Assembly: GCA_030248215.1 (NCBI GenBank)
Contig: JASANG010002134.1
Coordinates: 1-64,000, forward strand
Reading direction: 5' to 3'
DNA from: Enoplolaimus lenunculus
Taxonomy: Eukaryota; Nematoda; Enoplea; Enoplida; Thoracostomopsidae
Length of the DNA stretch: 64,000 nt
Shown: positions 12,001 to 21,400 of the stretch, piece after piece
How positions within the stretch are numbered: position 1 is the first letter of the stretch
Layout of the letters: the number at the start of each line of letters is the position of its first letter
Notes under the pieces: generated by a model
The model's database searches: none
Seen by the model: only the letters and a program-made list of their open reading frames with translations
Told to the model about the DNA's origin: nothing
Translations under genes and position numbers: made by a program

Positions 12001-12960
12001 AGAGAGATAAATTTACAATAGGATGCATTTTCGTTATTATGCCGTATGAAGTTTGGTCCTACTGTAGTGACCCGAATAAGAGGGGAGGGGCTGATATTAT
12101 TTGGCCTCTCTAGAGAGTAGGTACCCCCCTTGTTAGTCGGTTACGGACTGTTATTTATTTTTAACCCACGCTCCGTCACCCTTCGTTACTGATATATCCG
12201 GTACTGCAATTATCCGTTGAATTAATCGTTTATTTGTCTTGTGTCAATAGCTTGAGTGATAATACAAGGTTATACTTAGGAATGTAGTTTCAAAATTTAC
12301 GTAGGCTTTAAAGTTTCAAACTCAAACTATTTGGTTTTGGAGTCATTTATGTGCTACAATAAGGGTTAATTGACATTTATGGACTCTAATTAGGGGTTAG
12401 GGACTCTATCCACTTACGGCTTTTATTAGGGATACGAACGTCAATTGATTCGGACTCAAAGTGGGACACCCCTCTTACTACCCCCTCTTATTCGGGTCAA
12501 TACAGTACTTGTAGTGGACCAACTTACCAAGCATCCAAAATGGATCCTGCGACAAACTCGCGATAGCGTTTCCCAGATAGGTTAAATCAATCAGACATTG
12601 GCTTGACAGCGATGAATTCAATCGCCGAACAAATGCCGGAATACTTTGATTTAAAACGACGTTGAAAAAATACTCTCCACTGAATAAATTTTTTACTGCT
12701 TCGTTGTCGACTGGCTTCGGTAGCGTTCGATTTGGCCAAAAACTATCATCATGTGCGCTGAGGTGCTCGCGCAACTGATTCAATTTATTTGAATTTGTAA
12801 ATATTTCAGCATTTAGTTGCGGTGCAATTTGAGACTGTTTCTTTCGGTATATTTCTAGGCGGTTGGGTGATTTCAGAACATTCGATGCTGCATCTGAAGA
12901 GCAAAGCATCAAAACGACAATGACAACGTAAATCCAACGTTTAAAATGAAATTTGTGCAT
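2880..12960 (-). CDS. NRF-6-like membrane acyltransferase, 5' half (partial)
   Basis: Nose-resistant-to-fluoxetine family: multi-pass membrane proteins with an extracytoplasmic NRF domain followed by an acyltransferase-3 domain; the substrate is unknown, and worm nrf-6 affects yolk transport and fluoxetine response. Exons read by splice sites and phase: 12960-12528, 11631-11502, 10275 to about 10130 or 10108, 6831-6679, 3047-2880. Exon 1 starts at the only good ATG and gives a signal peptide (hydrophobic WIYVVIVVLML) and the first NRF cysteine (SSQCLIDL). Exon 2 has the hallmark LDSFGKFPSG; exon 3 has GGCLPASCSQSD. Exon 4 is a charged cytoplasmic-type linker. Exon 5 carries GIRFLSMAWVILGHTYFF, the start of the acyltransferase-3 domain. 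Phases 1/1, 2/2 and 1/1 match at the junctions I could pair. The exon for the first membrane helix between exons 3 and 4 was not found, and the rest of the acyltransferase lies left of the window. Confidence 0.85.
3235..3510. repeat. Degenerate minisatellite
   Basis: The stretch is built of imperfect repeats of about 30 bp around AATATCCCAATTTCCCAAAA with varying ends. It lies in intron 4 of the NRF-6-like gene. An open frame across it is a by-product of the repeat. Confidence 0.7.
3539..3874 (+). mobile_element. MITE family B, copy 1
   Basis: Ends read CTGTAGCGACCCGAATAA on the left and TTATTCGGGTCACTACAG on the right, an inverted repeat of about 18-24 bp. The interior shares stretches such as AATAACAGTCCGTAACCGAA with copies at 12062 and 15757. 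No coding capacity, so it is a non-autonomous DNA transposon, here about 336 bp. Confidence 0.8.
3875..6678. other. Intronic sequence of NRF-6-like gene with scattered repeats
   Basis: No exon is supported here. A relative of the long inverted-repeat family found at 38.4-39.1 kb lies near 4935-5050 (TTATCTCCCCTGG then TTCAAAATC). A degenerate TTAGGC-type hexamer tract lies at 5345-5410. Several short frames exist but lack splice context or recognisable motifs. Confidence 0.5.
6679..6831 (-). CDS. NRF-6-like gene exon 4 (charged linker)
   Basis: The exon lies between a TTACAAACAG acceptor and a GTAATC donor, in phase 1 on both sides. It encodes a polar, charged stretch (LSKQITQETAAPEFLERH, then a basic PRPRKR-like end). 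This suits the cytoplasmic linker before the acyltransferase domain but is not diagnostic alone. The phase match with exon 5 and the resulting join into LVMAFSIYSN support it. Confidence 0.6.
6832..10107. other. Intronic sequence of NRF-6-like gene, repeats and AT-rich tract
   Basis: Positions 8880-9110 form a low-complexity AT tract of AATTTTATAAAATT-like units. Positions 8100-8520 look like a repeat with the self-similar words GACGAGTTGTTGG and GACGAGTTATCG. Positions 9310-9440 contain a GTAGCCAGCTCA and CAGGGGGCAAAC motif common to repeats elsewhere in the window. The missing NRF-6 membrane-helix exon should lie here but I could not identify it. Confidence 0.45.
9864..10055 (-). other. Cysteine-rich open frame, possible TIL-like exon
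   Basis: About 63 codons open with TTG, not ATG, and contain NEKYC, ACCYFEC, LQNC, NC, SCGC and CRKC. The spacing vaguely resembles a trypsin-inhibitor-like (TIL) cysteine domain, whose NExYxxC start and GCxC core are partly matched. It sits just downstream of NRF-6 exon 3 on the same strand. A one-base phase from AACAG would join the GTAAAC donor of that exon, but the intron would be only about 39 bp. Function unassigned. Confidence 0.2.
10108..10275 (-). CDS. NRF-6-like gene exon 3
   Basis: After an AATTTCAG acceptor this exon carries the C-terminal NRF motif GGCLPASCSQSDVELIVDQF. The 3' end is ambiguous. A GTACAT donor after 10130 (phase 1) would join exon 4 in frame; a GTAAAC donor after 10108 (phase 2) needs an unseen exon. 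The family has a membrane helix after this motif, so I expect a missed exon between 10.1 and 6.8 kb. Confidence 0.75.
10636..10840. mobile_element. MITE family A, copy 1 (TA-flanked)
   Basis: Ends CTGCAAAAAATGG and CCATTTTTTGCAG are inverted repeats flanked by TA on both sides, as in Tc1/mariner-type insertions. Inner inverted repeats are rich in GAGTCAAATTTGACTC words, so the element of about 205 bp is close to self-complementary along much of its length. It lies in intron 2 of the NRF-6-like gene. Confidence 0.85.
11502..11631 (-). CDS. NRF-6-like gene exon 2
   Basis: After a TTATTTTAG acceptor this exon reads LDSFGKFPSGIYVSN and QWQECRLVRS, the most recognisable block of the NRF domain. 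The donor is GTATTA, in phase 2. Exon 3 opens with one base after TTTCAG, which completes an arginine and keeps the frame. Confidence 0.82.
11703..11910. mobile_element. MITE family A, copy 2
   Basis: Bounded by TA target duplications. The left end reads CACTGAAAAAATGGTGAGTC and the right end GACTCACCATTTTTTGCAGTG. Interior words match the other copies. It lies in intron 1 of the NRF-6-like gene, about 70 bp before exon 2. Confidence 0.88.
12062..12505 (-). mobile_element. MITE family B, copy 2 (inverted)
   Basis: Ends CTGTAGTGACCCGAATAAGA and TCTTATTCGGGTCAATACAG. The interior is the reverse complement of copies 1 and 3. At about 444 bp it is the longest copy. Its right end lies about 22 bp from the donor of NRF-6 exon 1. 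Confidence 0.82.
12528..12960 (-). CDS. NRF-6-like gene exon 1: signal peptide and NRF domain start
   Basis: The exon runs from the ATG at 12960 to a GTAAGT donor at 12527 and ends in phase 1. The first 25 residues are a signal peptide with a basic head and hydrophobic core, followed by a low-similarity region and then the conserved cysteine-containing segment ending in DPFWML. The next exon begins with two bases that complete a valine, giving the family's WMLxLDSFGK junction. A 444-bp MITE ends about 22 bp inside the following intron. Confidence 0.85.
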
Positions 12961-13520
12961 CGTTTTTTGAGTTGTGTAAGTTTTTTAGCTGAAAATTCAG
13001 TCTGAAGATATAAATATGTTCGAAATCCTCATGAATATTAAATATTTCAACCTGAACTTGGAATCTATTAAAGTTTCTGTCGTCCGCAATATTGTTGGTA
13101 CGCGTTATGGAATCTTTCATTGACCAGGGCGGTTGTCGCTAGAAAATTTCATATTGTACAACTTTAGGAGAAATTTTAAGTGGAACTGCATCGTAATCGG
13201 TGAGCATTTTTGAAACACGGTAGTTTATCGGAGCTTAGTACGAAAGCGATCTTTGACAATTGCTTTAAGATAAAAATAAGCTTGCACCAAAGCCTAAGCT
13301 TAAGCATGAGGCTGAACCAATAATTACTCTGAAGCTTAAGCTTACTTTATTCCAGCCCCGTGGACAAAACGAACCGCCCCTGATTAATACATGGGTCATA
13401 CCACAGGCCGTTTAAGCTGAATTAAACTTGAATTTTTTATGTTTACGAAAATCAACGAACTTTTATAAAATATAAATTTCAAACTAGTGTGTATATATTA
13501 ATGCTGGAATCTGGAGTCTA

Positions 13521-13729
13521 CACGGCAAAAAATAGTGAGTCAAATTGACTCTCTCCGAAATAGGCTCAACGGGACTACACAAACTGAGTCAAATTCGACT
13601 CCGCCAGAGTCAAACGTGCAACCCAGTCAGCTGAATTTGACTCTGTCGGAGTCAAATTTGACTCAGTTTCTGTAGTCCCGTAGAACCAATTTCGGAGAGA
13701 GTCAATTTGACTCACTATTTTTTGCAGTG
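13521..13729. mobile_element. MITE family A, copy 3
   Basis: The left end is CACGGCAAAAAATAGTGAGT after TA; the right end is CTATTTTTTGCAGTG before TA. About 209 bp, with the same nested GAGTCAAA/TTTGACTC inverted repeats. Confidence 0.88.
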
Positions 13730-14258
13730 TATTGCGGTTCTTCGAGAAAACGATGTGTTCAAATAGCAACTTATAACCGAAATTTCCACGTAAATTGCAT
13801 TTTGCTTATACGCCATCCACTTTATCTTATGCCCGATGCTTGCAAACTTGACGCACCCAATTTTCATTACGGTTTTGAAAATTGCTGGAAATGGGAATTT
13901 GAATTTGAAATGTTTTTCAATATATCATATCTGTCGATTTTTCAAACTTGAATATGTAATTGATAAGATATTTTGTTGTCAATTTACCATTAATAGTCAA
14001 TTTTAATTCAATGGCAAAGAGAAATTGTGCTATAAAATTCACCAATTAAAGTTAACAGTAGTGAGCGGAGGTTTCATTTGAAACAGGGCGTTAAAAGTTT
14101 CGTTCAGCTCACTGCCCTTCCGGTAGCTTACTGATTTCCGTTTTGCGTCCCACATACGGTTATGGAATTGCAAGGAACGAGCGAAGCATATTTTGCTTTA
14201 TTGACAATGCGACATTTTCCGACTTTGAAATTTATCAATCTACGAATTTAAGAAGACA

Positions 14259-14438
14259 CTATGAAAAACTAAGTTTAGCAATTGTCGACAGCTTTTTTGC
14301 ACAGCACAGAGCCACAAGAAGGTCTGCTTCCGGCTCCGGCACAAAATTTGCCTCCGTCTCTGTAAAATGTTTGTTGGATGTTTCGGCAGGCAATTTAAGT
14401 TGTAAAAATTTCGTATTTTTATCTGACAGTCGTACCGT
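14259..14438 (-). other. Coding-like tail segment related to the 30.1-kb exon
   Basis: An open frame of 59 codons ending in TAG contains KFLQLKLPAE and FVPEPEADLL. The exon at 30053-30217 on the other strand contains KILQPKLPER and SEPEPDFEEN in the same order, and the DNA around AAATTGCC is similar too. This suggests a shared ancestor: either a gene-family fragment or part of a dispersed repeat. No start codon or upstream exon was identified. Function unknown. Confidence 0.3.
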
Positions 14439-15070
14439 TCATTGTGTTTGTAATCTTTAGAGAATTTTGACAGCTTCGATTGCCTGAGAATTCGCATAAA
14501 GGAAGCTTAAACCGTTTTTACAAGACATTCATAAATCGTCACACGAGCACGATGCTTCAAGTTGAAACATTCTTATCAGTTAATAAATACTTTATTAATG
14601 TTTGTAATAAACTTTGTAACATGGCGTCTTAAATGAATTAGGAAAATATTTTATCTTTTAGTGCCGGCTGCCACCGTCCATCACCGTCCGGCGGTGTCCA
14701 CCACCGTACCACAACGCACGTTTATTGCCGCATAAAACAACTTATCAATTTGTAAACAAAAATTTTTTGACGTCCGACGTCGGACGCACAAGTATAGCAC
14801 TACCCTAACAGCTCAGCCCGAATTTAATATAAAATTCGACATATTGCAAGCCCCAGACGACGTTCGTGGATCATCTTTATTCATTAATAAACTCCTGTTT
14901 GTAGCTAGGGTGCATTGATAACCAAATTGTACCAAAAGTACGAAACAAAATTCACGGCACAGGGACTGTTCTAGATTTGCACTTTTAGAGAAGTCACTTA
15001 AGATTCCACCGAAGTCTAAACCGGGGCGGGCCCCGTTTTCTTTCCTTTTCTTACCTTTTCGACCATCCAA

Positions 15071-15279
15071 CACGGCAAAAAATTGTGAGTCAAATTGGAC
15101 TCTCTCCGAAATAGGCTCAACGGGACTACACAAACTGAGTCAAATTCGACTCCGTCAGAGTCAAACGTGCAACCCAGTCAGCAGAATTTGACTCTGTCGG
15201 AGTCAAATTTGACTCAGTTTGTGTAGTCCCGTAAAGCCTATTTCGGAGAGAGTCAATTTGACTCACTATTTTTGCAGTG
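15071..15279. mobile_element. MITE family A, copy 4
   Basis: The left end CACGGCAAAAAATTGTGAGT and right end CACTATTTTTGCAGTG match copy 3 closely. The right flank is TA, while the left flank is AA. About 209 bp. Copies 3 and 4 are the most similar pair, suggesting recent activity or local duplication. Confidence 0.87.
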
Positions 15280-15756
15280 TATGTTCCGAAAATTTCTTTA
15301 AACACACTTAAGGTGGCGCCAAATCCACGATTCAACGGAATCCGAATGCATTGCTAATTTGCCGAATCTGAATCCGAATCTTGCATGTTGAGAATTTCAA
15401 ATATATCTATAATGTTTCAACATATCAACGCAATGCCAGCAGTATAACTTTGAACATTGATATATATATTTCGAGCTTAACCTCAATGGGAACTGAAACA
15501 ATTTATAAAACGTATCGGCAGATAGAAACGACTTTTTGGATTTCAATTTCCTACTACGAAATTCTAAAACCATGGAAGTGGGAAATTGAGACGTTTATTC
15601 AACAAGATTAGAAAATTGATGAGAGAAAATTGTAACCAAGAAAGAAACTGAAAAGTCACGAAAAGCTCAGTGGGAAATTGTCACACAAATTTTGGTTCAA
15701 ACTCCCGTTCGACAAAGAAAACGTTGCAATGTAGTACAAAATTGAAAAATCCGTGC

Positions 15757-16178
15757 AATAGTGACCCGAATAATAGGGTGGTGGGGTAATAAGAGGGGTC
15801 CCCTTTTGAGTCCCATAATCATAGGAGTCCGTATTCCTAATAAGAGTCCGTAAGCGGTTAGTCCCTAAACCCTTATTACAGTCCATAATGTCAATTATCT
15901 CTATAATTGTAGCGCATAAGTAACTCCAGGACCAAATAAAGTTGAGTTCGAAACCTTAAACCGTACTTAGGTTTTGAAAAAACGTTCCAATCCTATGTAT
16001 AACTTTGTATTTGATCAAGCTTTAATTAAACGGACAGTAACAATACCGATATATCAGTAACGAAGTGTGGCGGAGGGCGGGTTGAAAATAAATAACAGTC
16101 CGTAGCCGAATAACAGAAGGTACCCCCTGGAGAGGCCAAATAATTATCAGTGTTCCGCCTCTTTATTCGTGTTACTAC
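15757..16178 (+). mobile_element. MITE family B, copy 3
   Basis: The left end reads AATAGTGACCCGAATAA and the right end TTTATTCGTGTTACTACG. The interior matches copy 1 in order (GGGGTCCCC, AATAACAGTCCGTAGCCGAA). It is about 420 bp and somewhat decayed. Confidence 0.78.
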
Positions 16179-17339
16179 GGTAATAGTATTATATCATATA
16201 AAATTCATTTAAGGTATGTCACAGTACGCAGAAATCTGAAACTGAAAGCGTTCTCCGTATCGAATTGGTCTTCGCGATATGCCTGAACGTACCCGAACGG
16301 ACTGTTGTTTATTTTTATGTCTCCCCATGCAGACCCAACACCCAACGCCAACACCCTTTTTTACTTTTCTAGAGAACTGACTTGCTCCAAATCATTTTTT
16401 GATTGCCATGTCCGCTTAATCGTTTCTCTGGATTAAAGTCTATGTGGTGTATTTCGTTTAAAACAAAGTTGTTTACGTGTAGTGTAATGGATTTAGGCTG
16501 CACTTCAAGTTATCAATGTATGCTGCAGAATATATATTGGCGCGCTGGACTACGGTTCATAGATTTTATTGACCCAGAGGATCCAGCAATTTCCGTAAAA
16601 CAATTTTGCGTTGTTTTACAAAATTTATTTGTGTGGTATGTTTCGTTACATCATTTAGCAGAATTTAAAGGAATAATGACCGATCCGGTAATTTTTACCA
16701 CCGGTTGCACTAATATCAGCTTTGCACTCATACATCACCCCCCGAATCACTGTTCGTTCTCGAGTCCTCACTAAAATCTTGGTGTATGCATGTTGTTACT
16801 AACTCTAAGCTTCAGTTCATGCCTACATTTTACATCGACCTAAAATTGAAGTCTTACGCATAAGCTTATAACACTGTTTTATTCCTGTTCTTTACATTCT
16901 CCGACAGGAGTAGCAATGTTGCTCTCCGGTACTATTGCTGTCCCGCGGGAAAGCGCGACACCCTGAAAGTGACATGGGCCGCACCATGCATATGGGATAC
17001 AATGCACTGACTAAATAGTATTTTTACCAATAGTGTTGTCGATCTTTCAAGTGGTCGATAATAAAAGGAAATGAAATCGCTGGGATTGCGATAAACGTGA
17101 GATGGTGCCAAGATATACATATTAAATACACGGCTAGGTAATTAAGGTTTGAGGCAGTTCAAACGCAGTTATTTAAGCGATGTATCGAAATAACTCATAA
17201 CGTACAACATTAGAGAAAATTATTTCACGCTACTTAAATAAACGTTTTGGATACTAGACATGTTATACTTTGTTTCTGTTGCTTTGATAAGGGGACCGTG
17301 TGACAAGGCGAGAAAGTTTTCGGAATATGGTAAAATTTA

Positions 17340-18215
17340 TATGTATAAAAGCAACCCTTAGGTTGCTCTGAAAGCGAATGTTCAACATTTTCCAGGTATA
17401 ATGTTACCTGATTTTTTCTCTTCCTGCCGAAGGATGAAGTTCCACTAAGTATGTATTGCTTAACCATTCAAAGCGTTGTGGCCTGTCAGAACTGCATGGT
17501 CGGGACAACCCCGTTCCTGAAGTACTGCGAATATAATTCGTTTTTCCCTATGTTTCTTCCGAAAGATATGGCCACGCCGGAAATGGAATCTCGGACCTCT
17601 CGCTCGCGAGTCAAGCGCGGTACCCATTACACCACGCAGCCGATATCTTAACTTCATTCAGTGCTATATGTGCACGAGTATGTATGTGTCTTAACATTAC
17701 ACACTCTGCACATACCCAAGATACACCGCGTACACTCACATTCCCTCTTCTTCATGCGGTCGCCCCGGACCGCGAATCTAAACTTCTCCGAATCCATGAG
17801 CCTGAAATTTACAGCGCCCTTCTCGGTGGGACCTCCATGTCAGAACTGCACGGTCAGGACGACCCCGTTCTCGAAGTACTGCGAATATAATTGGTTTTTC
17901 TCTTTAATTTTTTCGAAAGATATGGCCGCGCCGGGAATCGAACCTCTCGCTCGCGAGTCAAGCGCGCTAACCGTTATACGACGCGGCCGATATCATAATT
18001 TCCATTATGTTCACGAGTATGTTATGTTCACGAGTATGTATGTGTCTTAACATTACACACTCTGCACATACTCAAGCTACACCGAGTATACTCACATGGC
18101 CTAAGCCCTTAGGTTGTCTCTGACACCGATTGTTCAACATTTTTTCTCCTCCGGTCGAAGGATGAAGTTCCACAAAGTATGTATTGCTTAACAATTCAAA
18201 GCGTTGCGGCCTAGA
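17340..18215 (-). repeat. tRNA-like SINE-type repeats in tandem-like arrangement
   Basis: Two related blocks (about 17466-17650 and 17826-17995) share CAGAACTGCA, CGTTC and GAAGTACTGCGAATATAAT, and end in a tRNA-like segment read on the minus strand. Flanking words also repeat: GATGAAGTTCCAC at 17432 and 18162, and CTTAACATTACACACTCTGC at 17690 and 18047. This suggests insertion of the same element plus local duplication. The tRNA-like head with A- and B-box-like sequence suggests a SINE. Confidence 0.55.
17924..17988 (-). pseudogene. tRNA-like sequence, probable SINE head
   Basis: On the minus strand a perfect 7-bp acceptor-like stem (GGCCGCG with CGCGGCC) encloses TATAACGGTTAG (A-box-like) and GGTTCGATTCC (B-box). 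At 65 nt it is about 7 nt short of a normal tRNA between the D and T arms and lacks a good T stem, so it is not a functional tRNA. A more decayed copy lies at 17570-17642. Confidence 0.5.
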
Positions 18216-18490
18216 GAGTGTCAGTCAAGGTAGGGACCGGACTTCCCACCTTTCTACTAAGCAGCTGGAAAAGCGGACCTATATGTGTCGGCCGTATGCT
18301 GCCATCTAGTTTACATACAGTGTACTGCAATATGTTGCATGTGCACATAACGAACAGCTTGTCTCACATGCTTACAGAGAGTCGAACTACGTACTAGTGT
18401 TTAAACCAGTGTAGGGCGTGACCGCAAATCTTTTTCGAAGAATCAGAACTATTGGCTACTCCGTGTTGTCAGAATGCCCAATTCTGCCAT

Positions 18491-21400
18491 ATGCGTATCA
18501 CTTCAGGTATGGTTCTTACTAATCCTAAAATCAAGTTATGTCCAAACATGTTTCCACAGCCTTCGATAAACAATTTGCAAGAGGTTTAGATTCAGCTAAT
18601 ACATCGTTTTGGAGCAGCAATCCAAATTTAGAAAGTAGCAGAGTGATTCAATCAGAAAAAAGGTTAGTATAAAAACAACTGTTTGATTCTAAAATTTTTG
18701 TTCCTATATATTTGCTGTGATTTATATATATATTGCTTAACATTCAGAAAGACAATTACGAAACATACGAACGGCACGTTTCGAAAGAGTAAATTTTTTA
18801 TTCCGGATGTGATATCAGAAGTTAGTGAGCCATCAGATCGAAAATGTTTGTTGCAGTATTAGAAAGATAGACAGATGCGTTTGGGTCGTTTACTTTAACA
18901 TTTGGCCATGCTTGACTAACGTCACGATGGCCAATAAGTTGATTAGAAGGAACCTATTATTTCAGTCCCATGCCGCTATACTGTACGGCTTGTTACTAAA
19001 TGTAGTTTGCTTACCTTCGAGTTTAGCGCAAGAATTACATCGTCACTAGACCGTCTTGTCGGTAGCCATTCAGCAGTTTTCAACGATTTGGTTCCAAGTC
19101 AACAGCCATCCGTAAATAGTGACACAGAGCGATTGCTTGGGCATCAATCCACGTTAACAACAGAACGATCTTCAATAGCTAGGCGATCGTTATTCAAAAG
19201 ATCTCTATCGGCTGAGAGTCGGCGACAAATTTGCGAGGGTGATTTTGGCGAAAGCTTTCGAGAATTTTCTGACAATAATCAGAACGAGTTTCATTCCAGC
19301 GAATTAGAACGCCAAAGAAGCGAGAGACAAATCGGTGAAAGTAGCAGCGGGTTGTCTGGTATTGGTGCTTTGTCAGAGGCGGCCAATCAAGAAGAGGATT
19401 GCCACGAACAGTGGTCTGCTAGACGTATAACACCACCGCTATTGCTTAATTCGAAAAACGCTAACGATAATCCATCAAAAAGTTGCTTGAAGTCTTCGGA
19501 CGAAGCTGGCTCTGAAAGCTTGAGACCGTCCAGTAGTTCTAAATCACGGTTTACCGGGCATAGCGCAGGAAACAAGACTCGAAACGGTGTAGTTTTCGAT
19601 TTTGATAGACAGGGTTCTGGGACAGGCTTTAGTCATCTGAATATCCACTCGACGATTCCGTCCGATTTAGCGACTGTCGGGTCGAAGAATACGTCAAGTA
19701 ACGGTACTACTACCTCAAAAAGGCCTGCAACGAAAGTTGCTAACAATTCTGATTGTCCTTATGGTCAAAACGCTGCTTTAACACTAACCGGTTCTCGTAA
19801 GAGTTATATTCCAGCAGCAATGGCTGATTCAAGGTTCCAGAGTCCACCAGTAGTCGTTCCAAAGCATACTACTGATATTGCAACTGCATTTCGACGTCTT
19901 CATGCGGAACAAGAGCGAATTAAACGGATGTGTCGCTATTCGAAAGAAACAGGCAGTGGCATGCTTGAATCATATAGAGTTGATGGTAAGTGACGGTAAA
20001 TGTGGTTAACGACAGCTTAGTATGACATTAGGAGATTTGTAAACAAAAAATAGAAAGCAATAGGGCAAACTGGTGATGTTTTGACTTATGGGCAGTGAAA
20101 CAAAATCTTCAAAAAAATTTTGAGTGGGGGGACACGACCTGCGTTTGAAAAATTTTGGAGAAGTTTTTGTAGCAGTAATGAAGAGTGACTTGTTTGACTT
20201 AGTAACGGTGATCTTGCTTAGCATGCTTGTAGACTTCTCTAATCGTATAAAGTAAAATTATATATGCTTTGGATGCTGCTACACCGTATATATTCTAGTA
20301 CCGATGTAGCGCTGGTCTGAGGTTGACAGAGTACCTTTCAAGAAAATTTAGTTTGTCTTCAGTTTGGTTTTTTTTTCAGATTCATCGTGTCCGAAGAACT
20401 AGTTTACGACTTCGCTAGCTGGTCTTCAGGGATGGGCGGTCCTTGGTCTCGGTCAATTTTTGGTCGTCTCGTCACCAAAAAAATTAATCTTCGACTTCGG
20501 GTGTCGGTTCCAAACCACGGAGACTAAAAAAAGCGTGACCGAGACCTACCAAACACCCGAACTTGCCAAGAAGTAGACCGAGACCGAGACACCCATTTCT
20601 GCTGGTTTTGCTATTTAACTGTGTTGGTTTCGTAAATGTTAGTTTTGTTAACAATGTATATATTAATGGTGGGTTTGGCACCATTTGCAGTACCTCACCT
20701 GCTCTTTTGTTAGGATTGACTGAGGAAGAAAAGCGTTGGCTTGATTCATTGGATGTTAATAAGTTCCGAGAAATTTATGAAGCAGAAGTGTATAAACGAT
20801 TACATTGTGAACGCCGCATTGGTTTGCTTCAAAAACAGCTCCTCGATACTGAAGTTAGTTTTTTATCTGTTTCGTCTAGATTAATTATTGCACAGAACTA
20901 CTATTTCAGCACTGGAGCATTCAAATGAAACGCTAGTTTCAAATAGGAGTTATCTAATAGGTGTTATTTGTAGTCGTATGTGCATTTTCAAATCCAATTG
21001 TGCGTTTGCTTCAGTGCATATTTACCGGAGGCCCGCCTTTCGCTTCTGCAGGTAATCATTTCCTGTCTCCGGAAGCATTTTGGCCGGAGGTATATACTTT
21101 GTCCTGCAAATTTGGTGGTGAAGGGTTTTGTATTTTCTATTACCCTGGCTTCTCCACGGCGGGGGCCCCCAGCACTTTGAAATTTTCATTCCCCCCCCCC
21201 GGCGAAAATTTTGCCGCCCCCAGAAAAGGCCCCCCGGCGAATTTTCGGCCGCCCCCCAGCAAAATGCCCCCCCCAGAAAATTTTTTTGCTGGGGGCCCTC
21301 CAGGACTTTTCTAGGTCAAAAATTTTCAATGTTAAAACGTAAAGACCTGGACTTCTTTTGAGGCGGACATTCGGCAAAATATGATTTTATATTACGCTGA

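Larger units (their letters stand above)
12961..18490. other. Divergent intergenic region between NRF-6-like and centrobin-like genes
   Basis: The two genes face away from each other, so both promoters should lie here, but I see no clear TATA or other core element. The space is largely repeats: MITE A copies at 13521 and 15071, MITE B at 15757, and a tRNA-like repeat block at 17.3-18.2 kb. An open frame at 16403-16774 on the plus strand has no recognisable motif or splice context. Confidence 0.5.

Noticed and set aside
16403-16774. 123-codon plus-strand frame in the intergenic region
   Set aside because: No domain, no splice support and mixed composition; it is within expectation for chance in 64 kb.
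17460-17657. Frames in the 17.4-18.0 kb repeat block, both strands
   Set aside because: They cover the tRNA-like repeat and flanks; both copies differ by shifts, so no shared protein is maintained.
17924-17988. Functional tRNA gene
   Set aside because: The acceptor stem pairs but the T stem is incomplete and the length is too short between the D and T arms.
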